A stretch of DNA of 64,000 nucleotides from Diphasiastrum complanatum (Eukaryota; Streptophyta; Lycopodiopsida; Lycopodiales; Lycopodiaceae), in contig CM055112.1 in NCBI GenBank assembly GCA_029204225.1, forward strand, positions 27,339,677-27,403,676, written 5' to 3'. A model generated the notes under the pieces. That model made no database searches, had not been told where the DNA came from, and was given only the letters and a program-made list of their open reading frames with translations. The translations under genes and the position numbers were made by a program. Positions 10,513 to 22,644 of the stretch are shown in pieces (within the stretch, counting starts at the first letter, position 1; every line of letters begins with the position of its first letter).

Positions 10513-12420
10513 CTATACTTTGCTTTCACTACTATAGCCAACAAAAATGCATTTAACTCCTTTATCCTTAAGCTTTGTACGAAGCTTATCCGGAACAAAA
10601 GTATAAGTCGTACAACCAAAAATGCGAAAGTGAGAGATTGAAGGCTTCTTCCCATACCAAACTTCATAAGGACTTAATACTTTCAATGTTTTAGTAGGAC
10701 AACGATTGCTTATGTATGCTGCCGTTATAACCGCTTCAGCCCAAAACTTGTGAGGCAGCCCCTTTGCTTTGAGCATGCAACGGGCCATCTCCATAAGTGT
10801 GCGACTCTTTCGCTCGGCCACACCATTTTGTTGAGGCGTATAGGGAGTTGTCATTTGATGTAGAATTCTCTTCTCTCGAAGAAATGCACCGAACGTACTC
10901 TTGATGTATTCCCCTCCTCGATCGATGCGTAGGGTCTTCAAAGAATGCCCAAATTGATTTTCCACCATTGCTAGAAAATCTTTGAAATGTTGAAAAACTT
11001 TTGATTTAGCCTTCATAGGATAGATCCATGTAAAACGGAAAAAGTCATCAATAAAAGTCACAAAATAGATGCACTTTCCAATGGATTCGGTCCTCATTGG
11101 ACCACAAACATCACTATGAACCAAATCAAATTTATCAAGAACCCTTATAGTTCCATCAATTGGAAAAGGTTTCCTTTGAAACTTTCCAAGTATGCACCCC
11201 TCGCATACATGCCCTTCCGGCTGCTCAAGAGTAGAAAAATCTTTTACCATATTAAATGTCTTCAGCTTCTTCAAACTTGCAAAGTTGAGATGCCCAAACC
11301 TTGCGTGCCACAATTTAGCCAACTCCAATGATTGTGATGTAAGAGCAACAAGACATATAGAGAGAATTCGTCGCTCATAGGTATCCATAATGAATAAGCC
11401 AGCATGCATTGTTCCAGAAACAATAATCAAGAGAGATCTTTTAGGATCCTTGACAAGACACTTATCTTCTTTGAACTCAACAACTAGTCTTTGCTTCAAC
11501 ATAGTTGAAACCGAAAGAAGATTCTTCTTGATTCCTGAAACATAAAGCACATTCTTAATGTACTTTTCTTCACCATTACGCAGAATGATGGCTACAATTC
11601 CAATTCCATAAACAGAATAAGATGCATTATCTGCACATTGTACCTTGCTTCCATTTTGCACTTTCACTAATTTAGTGAATGCTTCTTTGCGAGAAGTCAT
11701 ATGACGTGTAGCACCATTATCAATCACCCATTCAATGGGCTGAAAATCAGCAACTTGCAAAACAGAACTTGAATTCCTCAAAGATGTAGAAGTACTATTA
11801 GAAGCAATATTAGACACAAAAGCATAGTCTTGGTTGAAGAGATCACCACTAGCTTCAAGCTCTCGCTCCAAAGTAGCAAGTGAAGCACTAGTATCAATTC
11901 CTTTACTCTCCTCTTTCGCAAGCTTCTTCTTACAATCCTTGATGAAGTGCCCATACTTCTTGCAATAGTGGCACTTCCCTTTCTTCTTTTGAGTGTTGAC
12001 ATTTTGATCTCCAATGGGCTTTTGCTCATCCTTGGAAGGAGGCTTCCCCTTTCCTTTTGACTTGCCTTTGCCCTTGCCTTTCGTGAAAAAAGCTTGATCT
12101 AGTTGAGTGTCACCTGCAAAATTTTGCCTCGTTTGCTCTTCTTGAAGAAGCAGCCCAGCCAGTTCATCAAAGGAGAGTTGATGTCCCCTAAGAGAGATAC
12201 TCAAAGATGAAACAAATGGAAGATAAGAGGAAGGTAATGAGTTGAGAGTAATGGAAACAAATTGAGCATCCTCAATTATCTCATCAATATTGAGAAGCTC
12301 CTCACGATGATCCTTGATCTTCGTCAAGTGATCGGTCACTTGATCCCCTTCTTGCATCTTCAACAAAGAAAGTTGATTTTTGAGATACACTACTCTTGCT
12401 GGATTTTTGACTCTATACAT
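10513..12420 (-). pseudogene. copia gag-protease-integrase polyprotein segment
   Basis: A 635-residue open frame. Gag (UBN2) spans about residues 1-120, with a Lys/Gly-rich stretch (KGKGKGKSKGKGK). The zinc knuckle CX2CX4HX4C is intact. The protease motif reads DNGATRHM instead of the usual DSGA, a Ser to Asn change beside the catalytic Asp. GAG-preintegrase (WHARFGHLNF) and the integrase core (LVHSDVCGPM, FIDDFFRFTWIY, RIDRGGEYIK, PQQNGVAERK) follow, then the C-terminal FGCTTYTFVP block. The upstream gag part (12423-12640) is in another frame, so this is a 5'-broken copy. Confidence 0.9.
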
Positions 12421-12700
12421 AGTATAAAGTGTATCCCACGCACTTTTAGATGTCTTACGAGACCTATATGAGGTAAAATAGATCTTTTCACAACAAGAGC
12501 AACCATAGAATGTGCTTGTGCATCCCTTCTATCCCACTTCTTTTGTTCTTCTGAAGATGTAGAAGATGATGATGATGATGATCCACGAGGTGTAGGAGGT
12601 GCCAAAGAAGGAGGCCTTTCCTCATCACCATTGACCAATTGGTCCCGTCAAAAGATCCATGTTGTGGCGGCCCAAATTTTGAAGGCTTGAACCTTTGTTG

Positions 12701-14380
12701 AGGGCTAGAATAGCATGCATCTATGAATTTGGTCCTTTAATATGCATGATTGGTGGGTTACTATGTATGCATGACTTGTGCTTATTATGCATGAATGCCC
12801 ATGGGAATGTCATTGGATGAGAGAGAGAGAGAGAGACAGAGAATGGCAACATAATCTTTTGTTTGTGGGCAATTCTCAGCCCTTTTGCTTTTGAAAGGAT
12901 TTCTTATGAGGTAAGAAGTTGAGTGCTTTACAGTACACAAGACTTGATGGCTTGATGAACGTTTGACATGAACGTTTGAGAAGCTTAATGTCAATAATAA
13001 TCCATGCTTTGTGGATAATGTAATGGTTTCTCGTATTCTGCCTGCTGGGTAGTAATGTTTTTGATTTTGCATGTGGACATCGCTATTTTATGAACAACTT
13101 TGATATACAAGCGATTTGTGTGAAAATTTGAGCAATTTGTGTTTTACTTACAAAACGAGCCATGAATTTTTTTGCTTCAGTGACCAATCTTGGCGATCGA
13201 TTTATTGTGATGAAATTTTGTTGTTGGCTTGAAAACTAGCCATGGATTGCATCTGGTCTTTCAGACGATCTTCCAACTACATCCTTACCAAACTTATGCC
13301 ACTACTTTGTTAGCAGTGGATCTGCTTGCTCACTCGCTTGGCAAAGCCAAAATTGGTAGAAATAGTCCTTGGGCCTTTTCTAAGCTTGTTATATGGTGAA
13401 TGTAGCAAACAGGTAGCGAGATCTTTGTTGACTGAACCTAATATTTGCGGATCGGTGTTTGTTGCAAATGCCTAGCAGACGTCTTAGTGTAAACAGCTGT
13501 CTTGCCCCATCACCAAGAGCCCAGTGGGTCTTACCATTGGCTTTTTCTCATGTCATTTGAGTTTTTGACGGGAAAATATGGTTCCCCATGCCCACAATTT
13601 CCCAACTAAGGAAAGTCGTGTGGGAAATGCTCATAGGAAATATTTTGGAAACCACTGTTTTTGCCATGGATAAACAATTGTCCCCCATCACTCAGGAAAT
13701 ACAGTTTTTCAAAACGTAGCAGTATGAATGCTTTTCTGGGAAATGAGTTTCCCATTGAAGAAACAAGTTTTCCTATTGGGGAATTATGAAAACTATATTG
13801 ACAGATTATTCATGTGAGGTTCAACGGATGGAATTTCTCAATTTCTTATTTTTAATCAAATATTCCAATTTAATAAAATTTCACCACATGAGATGATGGA
13901 GCGTATCCTGTTTCCTTGTTTCTCAGGGGGCTTACATTTTCTGAGTAGGAAGTTTCTCCGACGCCTATGCTTCATAGATTCTCCGTGGCATAATTTAGAC
14001 ATCTTACTTCATCACCAAATGCACTCAGTGGGATGCACCACACTCTTGAAATAACAATTGAAACTCTTTTGTGACTTGTAACCCCATCACCAAGCACCTG
14101 GTGGGACTTACTACTAACTTCAAGGAGCTGTCGATATTCTTTTATGACACTTAACCCCATCTCTAGGCACTCGACGGGATTTACCACTAGCTTCAAGGAG
14201 CCATCAGGACATCATGTAATAAGAGTTACACGACATTGTGAACCTCTTGGAGTCGATTCCAATCAAGATTTTGCATTGTTTTTAGAAAGCTAGTTCCCAA
14301 ATGCCACTAGGCTGTTAAAAATCTGTGCACAATGAATAGATCTGTCGAAAATTTGTGTAATTATAGTTTCAAGTAATCTA
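12701..14380. other. Non-coding region upstream of DPM2
   Basis: No homologous coding exon recognised. It holds a short GA run at 12819-12838 and, at 13495-14215, degenerate repeats with the shared phrase CATCACCAAGxxCxxxGTGGG (copies near 13508, 14011, 14087 and 14157). Otherwise AT-rich and unassigned. Confidence 0.4.
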
Positions 14381-14642
14381 TATGTGATTGGACTGTGCAA
14401 GTTTTAGGGTATCTCCCATCTATATCCGTACTTACTATGTTGAAACGTTGAATGAGCAAAAGTTATTTTGTTATAGCTTTCTAGTTCCCCTTGCAAGTGT
14501 ATATGTTGATAGATCAATTAAACTTCGCCTGTTCAAAGGGATAAATGAATGTAGGACATTGATTTTCGTTCATGGTTTCATGATGCAGAAGCTAATCAAT
14601 ACCTATGATTGATCATACTATTCCTGAAGTCTATTTGGAGAC

Positions 14643-15145
14643 ATGGACCTTGCAGACAGAACCGTTGGCTTCGTGCTGCTGCTTTTCAGCATCTCATTAT
14701 TCAGTTATTACACATTCTGGGTTATAATCACGGTCTCTCTCTCTCTACTGCTGCCCAAATGGATCATTTTATTTTTCGCTGCAAATATGCAGTTAGCTCA
14801 CAACTTTTATTCTAGTATATATATAAACAGGCCACCCATTTAGTAGTAACTAGGCCCATCTGTCAAAATGAACTGTAGCAAGCTTGAATCACTGCATTAG
14901 TGATTTCAAGGATCATAACAAGTATTATGATTTTTTACATTTACAATTTAATGGCACAACTCTTAGTGTATTTTGGTGTTTACTTTCAGCCATTTGTGGA
15001 CAGCGATCATTTTTTCCCAGCGAGGGAGTACGCCATCTTCATACCTGCACTTGCAGGTGTAACCCTTTTATCATTGATTATGATCTTTGTTGGCGTTGTG
15101 CTCTTGCTCTTGCGGTCGGGAAAATCTAAATCAAAAACTGCTTAA
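14643..15145 (+). CDS. DPM2: DPM2: dolichol-phosphate mannosyltransferase subunit 2 (two exons)
   Basis: Small ER membrane protein that stabilises the catalytic DPM1 and anchors the dolichol-phosphate-mannose synthase complex, which supplies mannose for N-glycans and GPI anchors (family knowledge). Exon 1 is 14643-14732, ending ...FWVIIT; the intron is 14733-14989 (GT...AG, phase 0); exon 2 is 14990-15145, starting PFVDSDHF. The 81-residue product has two hydrophobic spans (residues 9-29 and about 46-71) and a short Lys/Ser tail (SGKSKSKTA). The join recreates the family signature WVIITPFVDSDHF. Odd point: after DSDHF most homologues have IHKYFLP before REYAI; here only FPA is present, a four-residue deletion in the lumenal loop. 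A (CT)n tract starts nine bases after the stop. Confidence 0.9.
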
Positions 15146-15152
15146 AGACATG

Positions 15153-15154
<2 letters not shown>

Positions 15155-15219
<65 letters not shown>
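15155..15219 (+). repeat. (CT)n microsatellite in DPM2 3' region
   Basis: About 65 bp of uninterrupted CT on the plus strand, directly downstream of the DPM2 stop and so probably in its 3' untranslated region. Confidence 0.97.
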
Positions 15220-15221
<2 letters not shown>

Positions 15222-15828
15222 CCACCCCACGAACACCGTAAGCTCACTCCCGTTGTCTATCAAAACTCACATTATCGCTATTTTTCATCTCAAAACCCTT
15301 AGAAAAACTCTAACCCTAAAACCCTAATCCTAAAAAAGAACTATAAATCAACACCCTCTCTCCCTCTCTCTCCCCTCTGCTCCCTGTGCTACACACACTC
15401 TCTCTCTCTCTCTACCCCGCCCACGAACACCGTAAGCTCACTTCCATCGTTTGGAAACGGACAACCTAGCAACCTATGCATGACAATAGCTGCTGCCCAT
15501 AAACACCAAAAACCAGCCCGATCCAACATCAGCTCCTTGCCTTGTCACTCCTCACAGCCAAGCCAGGCAGCCATGAATCAACGCAATGCAAGCCCTCAAA
15601 AGTAGTCCCAATCCTTGCTACTACTATACAATCATAATGCGAACCGGAGGAAATACTCTATGTCAGCTACCACTGGAAAGGCTTTCTGAAGCGGTTATTC
15701 TGTCTCCTCCGATTACACAGAAAGCTATCTCTGAGCACAGTTGATTCCTCTCATAATAATGCTTGGAATTGAACAGAATAGAGTGGAAAAGAAAGACAAT
15801 CTTTCTCTCTCTCTCTCTCTCAACTCAC

Positions 15829-16002
15829 CTTATCTCTGATAGACTTTGGGGACAATAAGGAAGTGCGATGATGAATCCCTGCAGACGCAGGCACGCTATT
15901 AACCCAGCCTCCGCCCACAGCCAAAGCAGCAGCTCTGAGACGAAAAGCAAAATGCCACCAGATTGATCCGCCTAAAAGTGTAGCAAACACCAATACTAAA
16001 AG
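15829..16002 (-). CDS. Possible internal exon of an unknown membrane protein
   Basis: On the minus strand a 174-nt open block (58 codons, phase 0 to 0) lies between a plausible acceptor (CGGTAG) and a strong donor (AAG/GTGAGT). It encodes a hydrophobic start (LLVLVFATLLGGSIWWHFAF) and then a basic, alanine/glycine-rich part. I do not recognise the family, and no neighbouring exon was found. It may be chance. Confidence 0.25.
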
Positions 16003-17170
16003 CTACCGATGCTTTGTTCCTTGTTCCTTCTTGCCTGCGATGCTGACCACTAAATGTCTGCCCCCCCCATCCTATCCCTTTCACTCATATGCTCGATCCT
16101 CGTTGCTTCTCCTCGCTCGTGCGCACACTCTCTCGCTCTATATATCAACTCATTATAGCGGGGGCTGTGTGTGTGTGTCTCTCTCTCTCTCTATATATCT
16201 CTCTCTCTCTCTCTCGCTCTCTCTCTCTCTCAACTCACACATTATCTCTATTTTTCATTCTAAAACCTTAAAAGAAGTGTAACCCTAAAAAACACCCTAA
16301 TTTTTTGAAAAACCCTCTCCCTCGCCCTCGTCACGCTGGCTCTTATGCGGTCTCTTTCTCCACGCATATATATATCCTTTTCTCTCTACGAAACTTCTAG
16401 ATTTTTCTCTTTCTACTCTTTTCTGGAAAGTTCCAGAAAACTGCCCTTCACCCTTCAGCTGCGCCCTTCAACTGCCTATCATTGAAAACTTAGGACACAC
16501 ATGGCCCAATGAAAACGCAAGAAAAGCATTTTTTTCATCACTGCTGACATTCTCTCTTCCTCTCTCTCAACTCAGATTAACATTATTGCTATTTTTATCT
16601 GAAACCTAAAAAATCCTTAAAAAAATCTTAAACCTAAAAGAGAAAATGAGCGACTCTCGGAATCGCGATGGTGATGTGCTCCTCTCCTCCTATCTCTTGC
16701 CATTTTATATGTTTTTTCTTTCTAAAAACTTCTTTTTCTAAAAATTTCTAAAGCCACATGTTCTCTCTTTAAAAAAATTTAAATGCGCATGTTATTTTAA
16801 ACACATTAAAATTGCTCTTCAAATGCTTTCCAATAAGTTCTAGGACAAACATGGACCATATATATCAGATCTTTTTAGGTATATAAATATATATATGAAA
16901 GTGCCCCGCAAAAGCAATCGGTCCCAACTTTTCAAATATGTATACACATATACGGATTACGCAACTCTGAAACTTAGATGAGGTAATTCTATGCAAACGA
17001 GCTTCGGATGTTGCTAGCTAGATTCACCATTCCTCCACTTACAACTTCACGTTTAGACAAAGTCCACAGATTTCAGCCGTATACTATAAATGTACTTGTT
17101 TGCATAAACAATACGAATAATTCAAAATCGTCGAAAAGGAGATAAAACTTTTTTTGTCTATCATTGTGCA

Positions 17171-17173
<3 letters not shown>

Positions 17174-17263
<90 letters not shown>
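17174..17263 (+). repeat. (CT)n microsatellite, about 90 bp
   Basis: Pure CT tract heading one of the 15-17.5 kb repeat units; followed directly by CAACTCACATTATTGC. Confidence 0.97.
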
Positions 17264-17266
<3 letters not shown>

Positions 17267-17543
17267 TCACATTATTGCTATTTTTCATGTGAAACCTAAA
17301 AAATCCTTAAAAAACATTCAGCACCTCTCTCTTCGCGATCGTGATGTGCACCCTCCTCTCTTTCTCTCTCTCCATTTTATATCTTTTTTCTCTTTCTAAA
17401 AACTTCCCTTTCTAGGAATTTGTAAAGTCACATGTTTTCTCTCTATAAATTTCTAAATGCAGATATCATTTTGAACCCATTTCAAATGCACTTCAAATGC
17501 CCTTCAAATACGTTTTAGGGCAAACGTGGACCAATGAGAATAG

Positions 17544-17672
<129 letters not shown>

Positions 17673-17689
17673 TACTGCATACCTCCAGG

Positions 17690-18097
17690 TGTCGGTTAAC
17701 CACAACAGAGACCGAACGATTCACGTTCCACCCCGCCATAGGACCCAATCCAGGTCCACCCTCCGTGCCCTGGCCTATGACCGTAACAAGCAAGATCCGA
17801 CTTCCATCCTAGACAGTGTCCCATACCACTGCCTAGGCTCTCAGCCATCTCTTTTCTCAAGCTAGCACTCATCCCGGCTGTGCACATTGCTCTCCATCCA
17901 CCTTCTCCTAGGTAGATAGAATGGATGGCAAAGTCATCCTTCCCTTTCCAAAGTGGGAGACTCCAAGCCATACGCACATCCTAGGTTATGACACGTGGCA
18001 GCCATGTAGGTTCACGAGTCACCAGTCAAGTCAACAGGCCCAGTCATCGTCCAGTCTCAAGTTAGGTTTGGGACCCAAGGGGGTTGGGTCCCTAACA
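17690..18097 (-). repeat. Probable 3' LTR of a Ty3-gypsy element
   Basis: On the minus strand AAGGGGGAGGGAA (18098-18110) is followed by TGTTAGGGACCCAACCCC, a polypurine tract and LTR start. The far boundary is not determined and is assumed near the CT tract. No second copy is present in the window. Confidence 0.55.
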
Positions 18098-18540
18098 TTC
18101 CCTCCCCCTTAAAAGACTCCTCTTCTAAGGAAGAAAATTTGGAAACCTCAGTCTAAGGTCATGTTCATTTCCCCAAGTATCATTGTCTTCGGAGCTTCCT
18201 TTCCAACGAACCAATTACTCAGTTACTTGACGGTTTCTGAGCCCACGTTGACATACATCAACAATGGCCTGTGGTTCCGAAGGTACAAAGGATGTCAGGT
18301 CCTCAAGCTGAACTAGATTCTCCTGAAGGATTAAGTCATCATTTCCACCAAGTCGTTCCTTTAAATGACTAATGTGAAAAATTGGATGGAGGTCAACCGC
18401 ATTGTTAATATATTTTAACGCTTGATGGTCAGTAACTATGGTAAACTGGGAGTCGTACAAATAATGTCTCCACACTTTCAAGGCATGAATAACAGCAAAA
18501 AGCTCCTTGACCCCAGTATGGACGAGAAACCTCGTTCATA
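18098..18540 (-). pseudogene. Ty3-gypsy remnant: RNase H joined to chromodomain-like tail
   Basis: From 18540 down: the end of gypsy RNase H (HALKVWRHYLYDSQFTIVTD, then HQALKYI), immediately joined to LHPIFHISHLKERLGG, which belongs after the integrase core, and then RNRQVTE-stop-LVRWKGSSED, a chromodomain-like C-terminus. The whole integrase core is therefore deleted between RNase H and the tail. There is a stop codon in the chromodomain and a frame change at about 18481. This is a short chromovirus-type relic. Confidence 0.85.
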
Positions 18541-19400
18541 TACAGACGAAATGATCTAAGTTTATTCTTCAAAACCAAAAAGGAAAAATTCAAAATAGCT
18601 AAAGTACATACCAATAGAGATCCAATATCTATATTCGAAATGCTACAAGGAATTCAATTCCTTCAAGAAGATCTTTAACCGCATTATCCGATAATCCAGA
18701 GATCTCAAAACTCCATCTAGATTTTCAATACCATATATGTACATATCTATTCCACCAAATACTGGATTACCCTCATATTTGTTCCTAATGGATCGCAATA
18801 ATCTATTAACAAAATTGTGATTTAACAAGAATCTGCACATGGTTTTACCGTCACATAAACAACCCAACTGGTTGATACTATCATTCCCAAATTCCTAGCA
18901 TCTGAGAGTTCCAACTCTTAGGAATAAGACTCTTTACAGTACAACTGTGAACCAAGTATCATTCTCGTTTCAATGTCACAATTTCCAATAACAAATAGGG
19001 TCAACTCATAGTCCTATAGATATTCAAAATAAATTCAACTTAATGAATTCAATAAACCGGTGCTATGCAATTTTCTTACAAGGATTATTAACCAATCCAA
19101 ACTACATAACACAATCACATTTACCTACTTTGGTGTCTCATTTTCTTCCTCCCTTCGATTTTACGGTCACCCAAAAAATTTCATTAGCGAAGACCCCTGA
19201 AAACTCGTTTGACACAAGTAAATGCTAGGTTGCTACCCTTTTGACCACACTAGCTTAAGTATTACTTCGTTAAAGTTGCCTGAAACTAATGGAAAATCAA
19301 TAAAATTAGGATCCAGGTACTCTTCACGATATTCAATACACCTATTTTTTAATCGAATATAGAGCTACCCCTAAATATTTACGACCTTATTCCATTTATT
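18541..19400. other. Unassigned AT-rich region
   Basis: A minus-strand frame at 18643-18867 (74 codons, MGCLCDGKTMCRFLL...) has a coding-like look but no family that I recognise. Otherwise nothing is supported. Confidence 0.3.
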
Positions 19401-19826
19401 CTACATGAGAGATACTCGAATTCCTACAGTGGAGTTGCATGGAAAGTCCACTTAACTGAACTAATTCACCTACCAGAGATCCACATGTGTAACTGCATGC
19501 ATGAATGTTGCATGTACTGCATGTCAACTCATAAAATTGCCTAGACATGTGTAGATCATAGAAACTACTTTGCATGTTGCATGCATTGATTGCATGTTGC
19601 ATGCATTGATTGCATGTGGCTTGCATGCATACAGTATGACATCGCATGCTATCTAAACTTCTGCATGTCATCGAAATTGAATCTACCTAACACAAATCCG
19701 ACCTATACTAGAAGGTTATGTGCTCAATTCACATACTTTTTATGTACAACATGAAATACAATGGAAATAACCATGGACATGGCCCCAAACTCGAGATAGG
19801 AAGATAATATTTTAATAATCTTCACA
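19401..19826 (-). repeat. Truncated 3' LTR of copia element 19.4-24.8 kb
   Basis: Matches 24405-24810 almost base for base, including the run with GCATGCAT and TTGCATG motifs. It ends at 19826 in TTCACA (TGTGAA on the minus strand), next to the polypurine tract ATTTTAAGGAGGAG. The other about 325 bp seen in the 5' LTR (24081-24404) are missing at 19401. It carries one extra copy of a 20-bp unit (about 19562-19602) relative to the 5' LTR. Confidence 0.9.
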
Positions 19827-19880
19827 CTCCTCCTTAAAATCTATGTTCCTATCAACATAGACTTCGAAATTAGGCCAAGA

Positions 19881-21805
19881 TTAGACCTCATAAATCTGCA
19901 ACACAATTTGTAGAAAATCAACATGCTTCAGTGAGATCTCTCTCCCAATGACTTTTTCTCTTATGAAATGATGAGCTACCTCGATGTGTTTGCTCCTTGC
20001 ATGAAAAATTGGATTATTTGCAAAAGCTTGAGCAGAAATGTTGTCATTCTTGATAATTGGAAGATCTTCATCTGCATAACACTTTAGCTCCAAAAGTAGC
20101 CTTTTGATCCATAAAACCTCCTTTGTTGTGGTTGTAAGAGATTTGTACTCAGCGTCACAGGATGATAAGGAAATAGTTGCCAAGTTCCGTCCAAGAAATA
20201 TAGTGTAAGCACTTGTGGATTTTCTATCCAATCTGTCTCCTGCAAAATCTGAATCTGAAAAAGCAATCAAAGTCAGATCTTCTCCCTTGTAGAATAATCC
20301 ATAATCTAAGGTAGAAGATATATACCTCAAGACTCTTTTAGCCAACTTCCAGTGATATAACTTTGGATCCTGCATGTGTTGACTTAGCTTATGAACACAA
20401 AAGCTTAGATCAAGCCTAGTCACTGTTAACCAAATAAGTGAGCCAATACGACTCCTATAAAGAGTGATGTCAAAGGATTTTTCATCATCTTTCATAGGAA
20501 CTTTTACAGTGTGCTCCGTAGATGTATCTATGTCTTTACAATTTTCCATTTGAAATTTCTTGAGCATGGAAAGTGCATATCTACTTTGGCTTATAAATGC
20601 TTGACCTTTCCAAAAATCTATTTCAAGGCCTAGAATATAGTGAAGAACTCCTAAGTCCTACATCTTAAACTCACTACCAAGTGCATGCTTAGTTTCTTCA
20701 ACTAGCTTCTCATTATTTCCACAAAGAATGATATCATCTACATAGATGAGAAGAATAATTACAAAGTTATCTACAAACTTATAATACAGAGAAGAGTCAT
20801 ATTCACTTAGACAAAATCCGATTGATATGAGATAGGAGTTGAGCCTTGCATACCAAGACCTTGGTGCCTGTTTCAGTCCATAGAGACTTGTGAACAAAAG
20901 ACAAACTTTTGATTTATCAACTTCTTTCACAAAACCTGGAGGTTGCTCCATGTAAATCTCCTCCTCAAGCTAACCATTGAGAAATGCATTAGAAACATCA
21001 AGCTGGAACATACTCCAATTGTGAAAACATGCAAGAGATATAAGTATTCGGATTGTTACCATCTTTGCAACTGGTGCAAAAGTATCTTCATAGTCAAGAC
21101 CTTTGATTTGTGAGTAGCCTTTGGCACAAAGTCTTGCTTTATACTTATTGATAGATCCATCATGATTATACTTGATTCTGAAAATCCACTTACATCCAAT
21201 CACATGCATGTTGTTTGGTGGCTCCACAAGCTCCCATGTGTTATTTGACATCAAGGCTTCAAACTCTTGGGTCATTGCTTCAACCCACATCTTGGATTGA
21301 AGAGCTTCTTGGACATCTTTAGGCTCTTCATCTGATATGAAGAGAGCATGATAGGAAGTTTCACCTTCCACTTGCCTTCCTTCTTCATCATATGTGAGCC
21401 TCCTTGGCTCAGATCTTGCTCGTGTAGATCTTCTTGGTGTGGTAGCTTGAATTTGCTCCTCCTCAAGCCTCGGCCTCACCACCTCTTGAGCAGCATCAAG
21501 ATTGATGATTGATCTTGCATGAGACTCCTTGATCTGTGCATCATCCAAGTTAAATTTCTGATCTTCATGGAAGATCACATCTCTACTAACAATATTCTTG
21601 TCAGTAGAAGGAAGATATACTTTGTATGCTTGTCAGTAGAAGGAAGATATACTTTGTATGCTTTTTTAGTGGATGCATATCCTACAAAAATTTCTTCAAC
21701 TGCACTAGGATCTTCCTTCTTCGTAGTTTCTAGAGGCACATGCACGAAGCATACACAGCCAAAAATCCTAAGATGATCTACCTTAGGCTTTTTCTTATAC
21801 AACAT
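19881..21805 (-). pseudogene. copia integrase tail, RT and RNase H
   Basis: Four consecutive frames. 21575-21805 has KVDHLRIFGCVCFVHVP (integrase tail), with a short tandem duplication of the TKKAYKVYLPSTDK coding segment. 20970-21578 is the RT start with CKWIFRIKYNHDGSINKYKA. 20658-20951 is RT with LYGLKQAPRSWY and the catalytic IYVDDIILCG. 19881-20567 is RNase H with SDSDFAGDRLDRKSTSAY and SKHIEVAHHFIREKV. A stop after AFLNG (20970) and frame changes disable it. Confidence 0.9.
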
Positions 21806-21893
21806 CTCAAATGGTGTTTTTCCTCCTATTGCAAGATTAGGAAGCCTATTACAAAGGTAGTTTGCGCATGCAACTGCCTCTCCCCAAAATTCT

Positions 21894-22618
21894 TTAAGCT
21901 TCTAGCCTAATGGCTTTTGCACATTCACACAAAGTTCTATTTTTTCTCTCAGCGGCTCCATTTTGCTGAGGAGTATATGAGCAAGAAAACTCTCTTTGAA
22001 TGCCCTCTGTCTCACAAAAGTCTTTAAGCTTATTGGAAGTGTATTCTCCTCCACTATCACTTCTCAAAGCTTTCAACTTAAAAGAAAACTGCTTTCCTAC
22101 ATAAGCTTTGAAAGTAAGAAAAACATCATAGACCATGGCTTTTGAAGACAACATATAGATCCAAGAATATCTTGTATAATCATCTACAAAGGAAACAAAG
22201 CAATTTGCTCCTCCTTTGCTCTTAGTTGATGAGAAATGAACATCAGAGTGCACTAGTTCAAATGGTTGCTTCTTTTTTTTTTATGCTTGATCTAGGAAAA
22301 GGCCTTCTGTGTGATTTTGCCAACACACAAGCTTCACAAGGTAGAAGATCCTTTGACAGTGTCTTTTGGTAGTCCAATAGCTTTTCCTTCCTTGACCATA
22401 GATTGCATGGCTTTGAAATTGGGTTGAACCAATCTCTTGTGCCACAGATCCTCTTGAAGAACCTTGGTCTCATAAGCAATATCTGAAATGTTAGCACTCT
22501 CCCTAGAATCTAGTTTGTACAACTTACCAATTCTAGATCCTCTAGCAATAACTTCATTTTCTCTTGAGATTATACACTTGTCAACTTGAAACTTGACATC
22601 CAATCCACTATCAAACAA
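21894..22618 (-). pseudogene. copia preintegrase and integrase core
   Basis: Across two frames: DLWHKRLVQPNFKAMQS and LPCEACVLAKSHRRPFP (the HHCC zinc-binding region), then the core with MHSDVHFSS, SFVDDYTRYSWIYML, LRSDSGGEYTS and YTPQQNGAAERKNRTL. The Asp-Asp-Glu residues are visible. A frameshift lies near 22255 at a T/A run. Confidence 0.88.
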
Positions 22619-22644
22619 CTGTCCTACACTAATGAGATTCTTAG

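Larger units (their letters stand above)
8421..12700 (-). mobile_element. Ty1-copia retrotransposon, minus strand, near full coding length but decayed
   Basis: Read from 12700 down: gag start with SFDGTNW-like remnants and a Ser run, UBN2 gag, CCHC zinc knuckle (CHYCKKYGHFIKDC, about 11930-11970), protease, integrase, linker, RT and RNase H, then a polypurine tract at 8411-8420. No LTR or primer binding site is recognised at the 12700 end, so the 5' terminus is missing. Frameshifts lie near 12420, 10513-10667, 10075, 9234-9311 and 8641. It shares its family with the plus-strand fragment at 7150-8382. Confidence 0.85.

Noticed and set aside
18643-18867. 74-codon minus frame as a gene
   Set aside because: Coding-like appearance, but no recognisable domain, start context or neighbouring exons.
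19500-19640. TGCATGCA clusters as seed-type RY regulatory elements
   Set aside because: They lie within a copia LTR and its 20-bp expansion; repeat structure explains them without a regulatory role.
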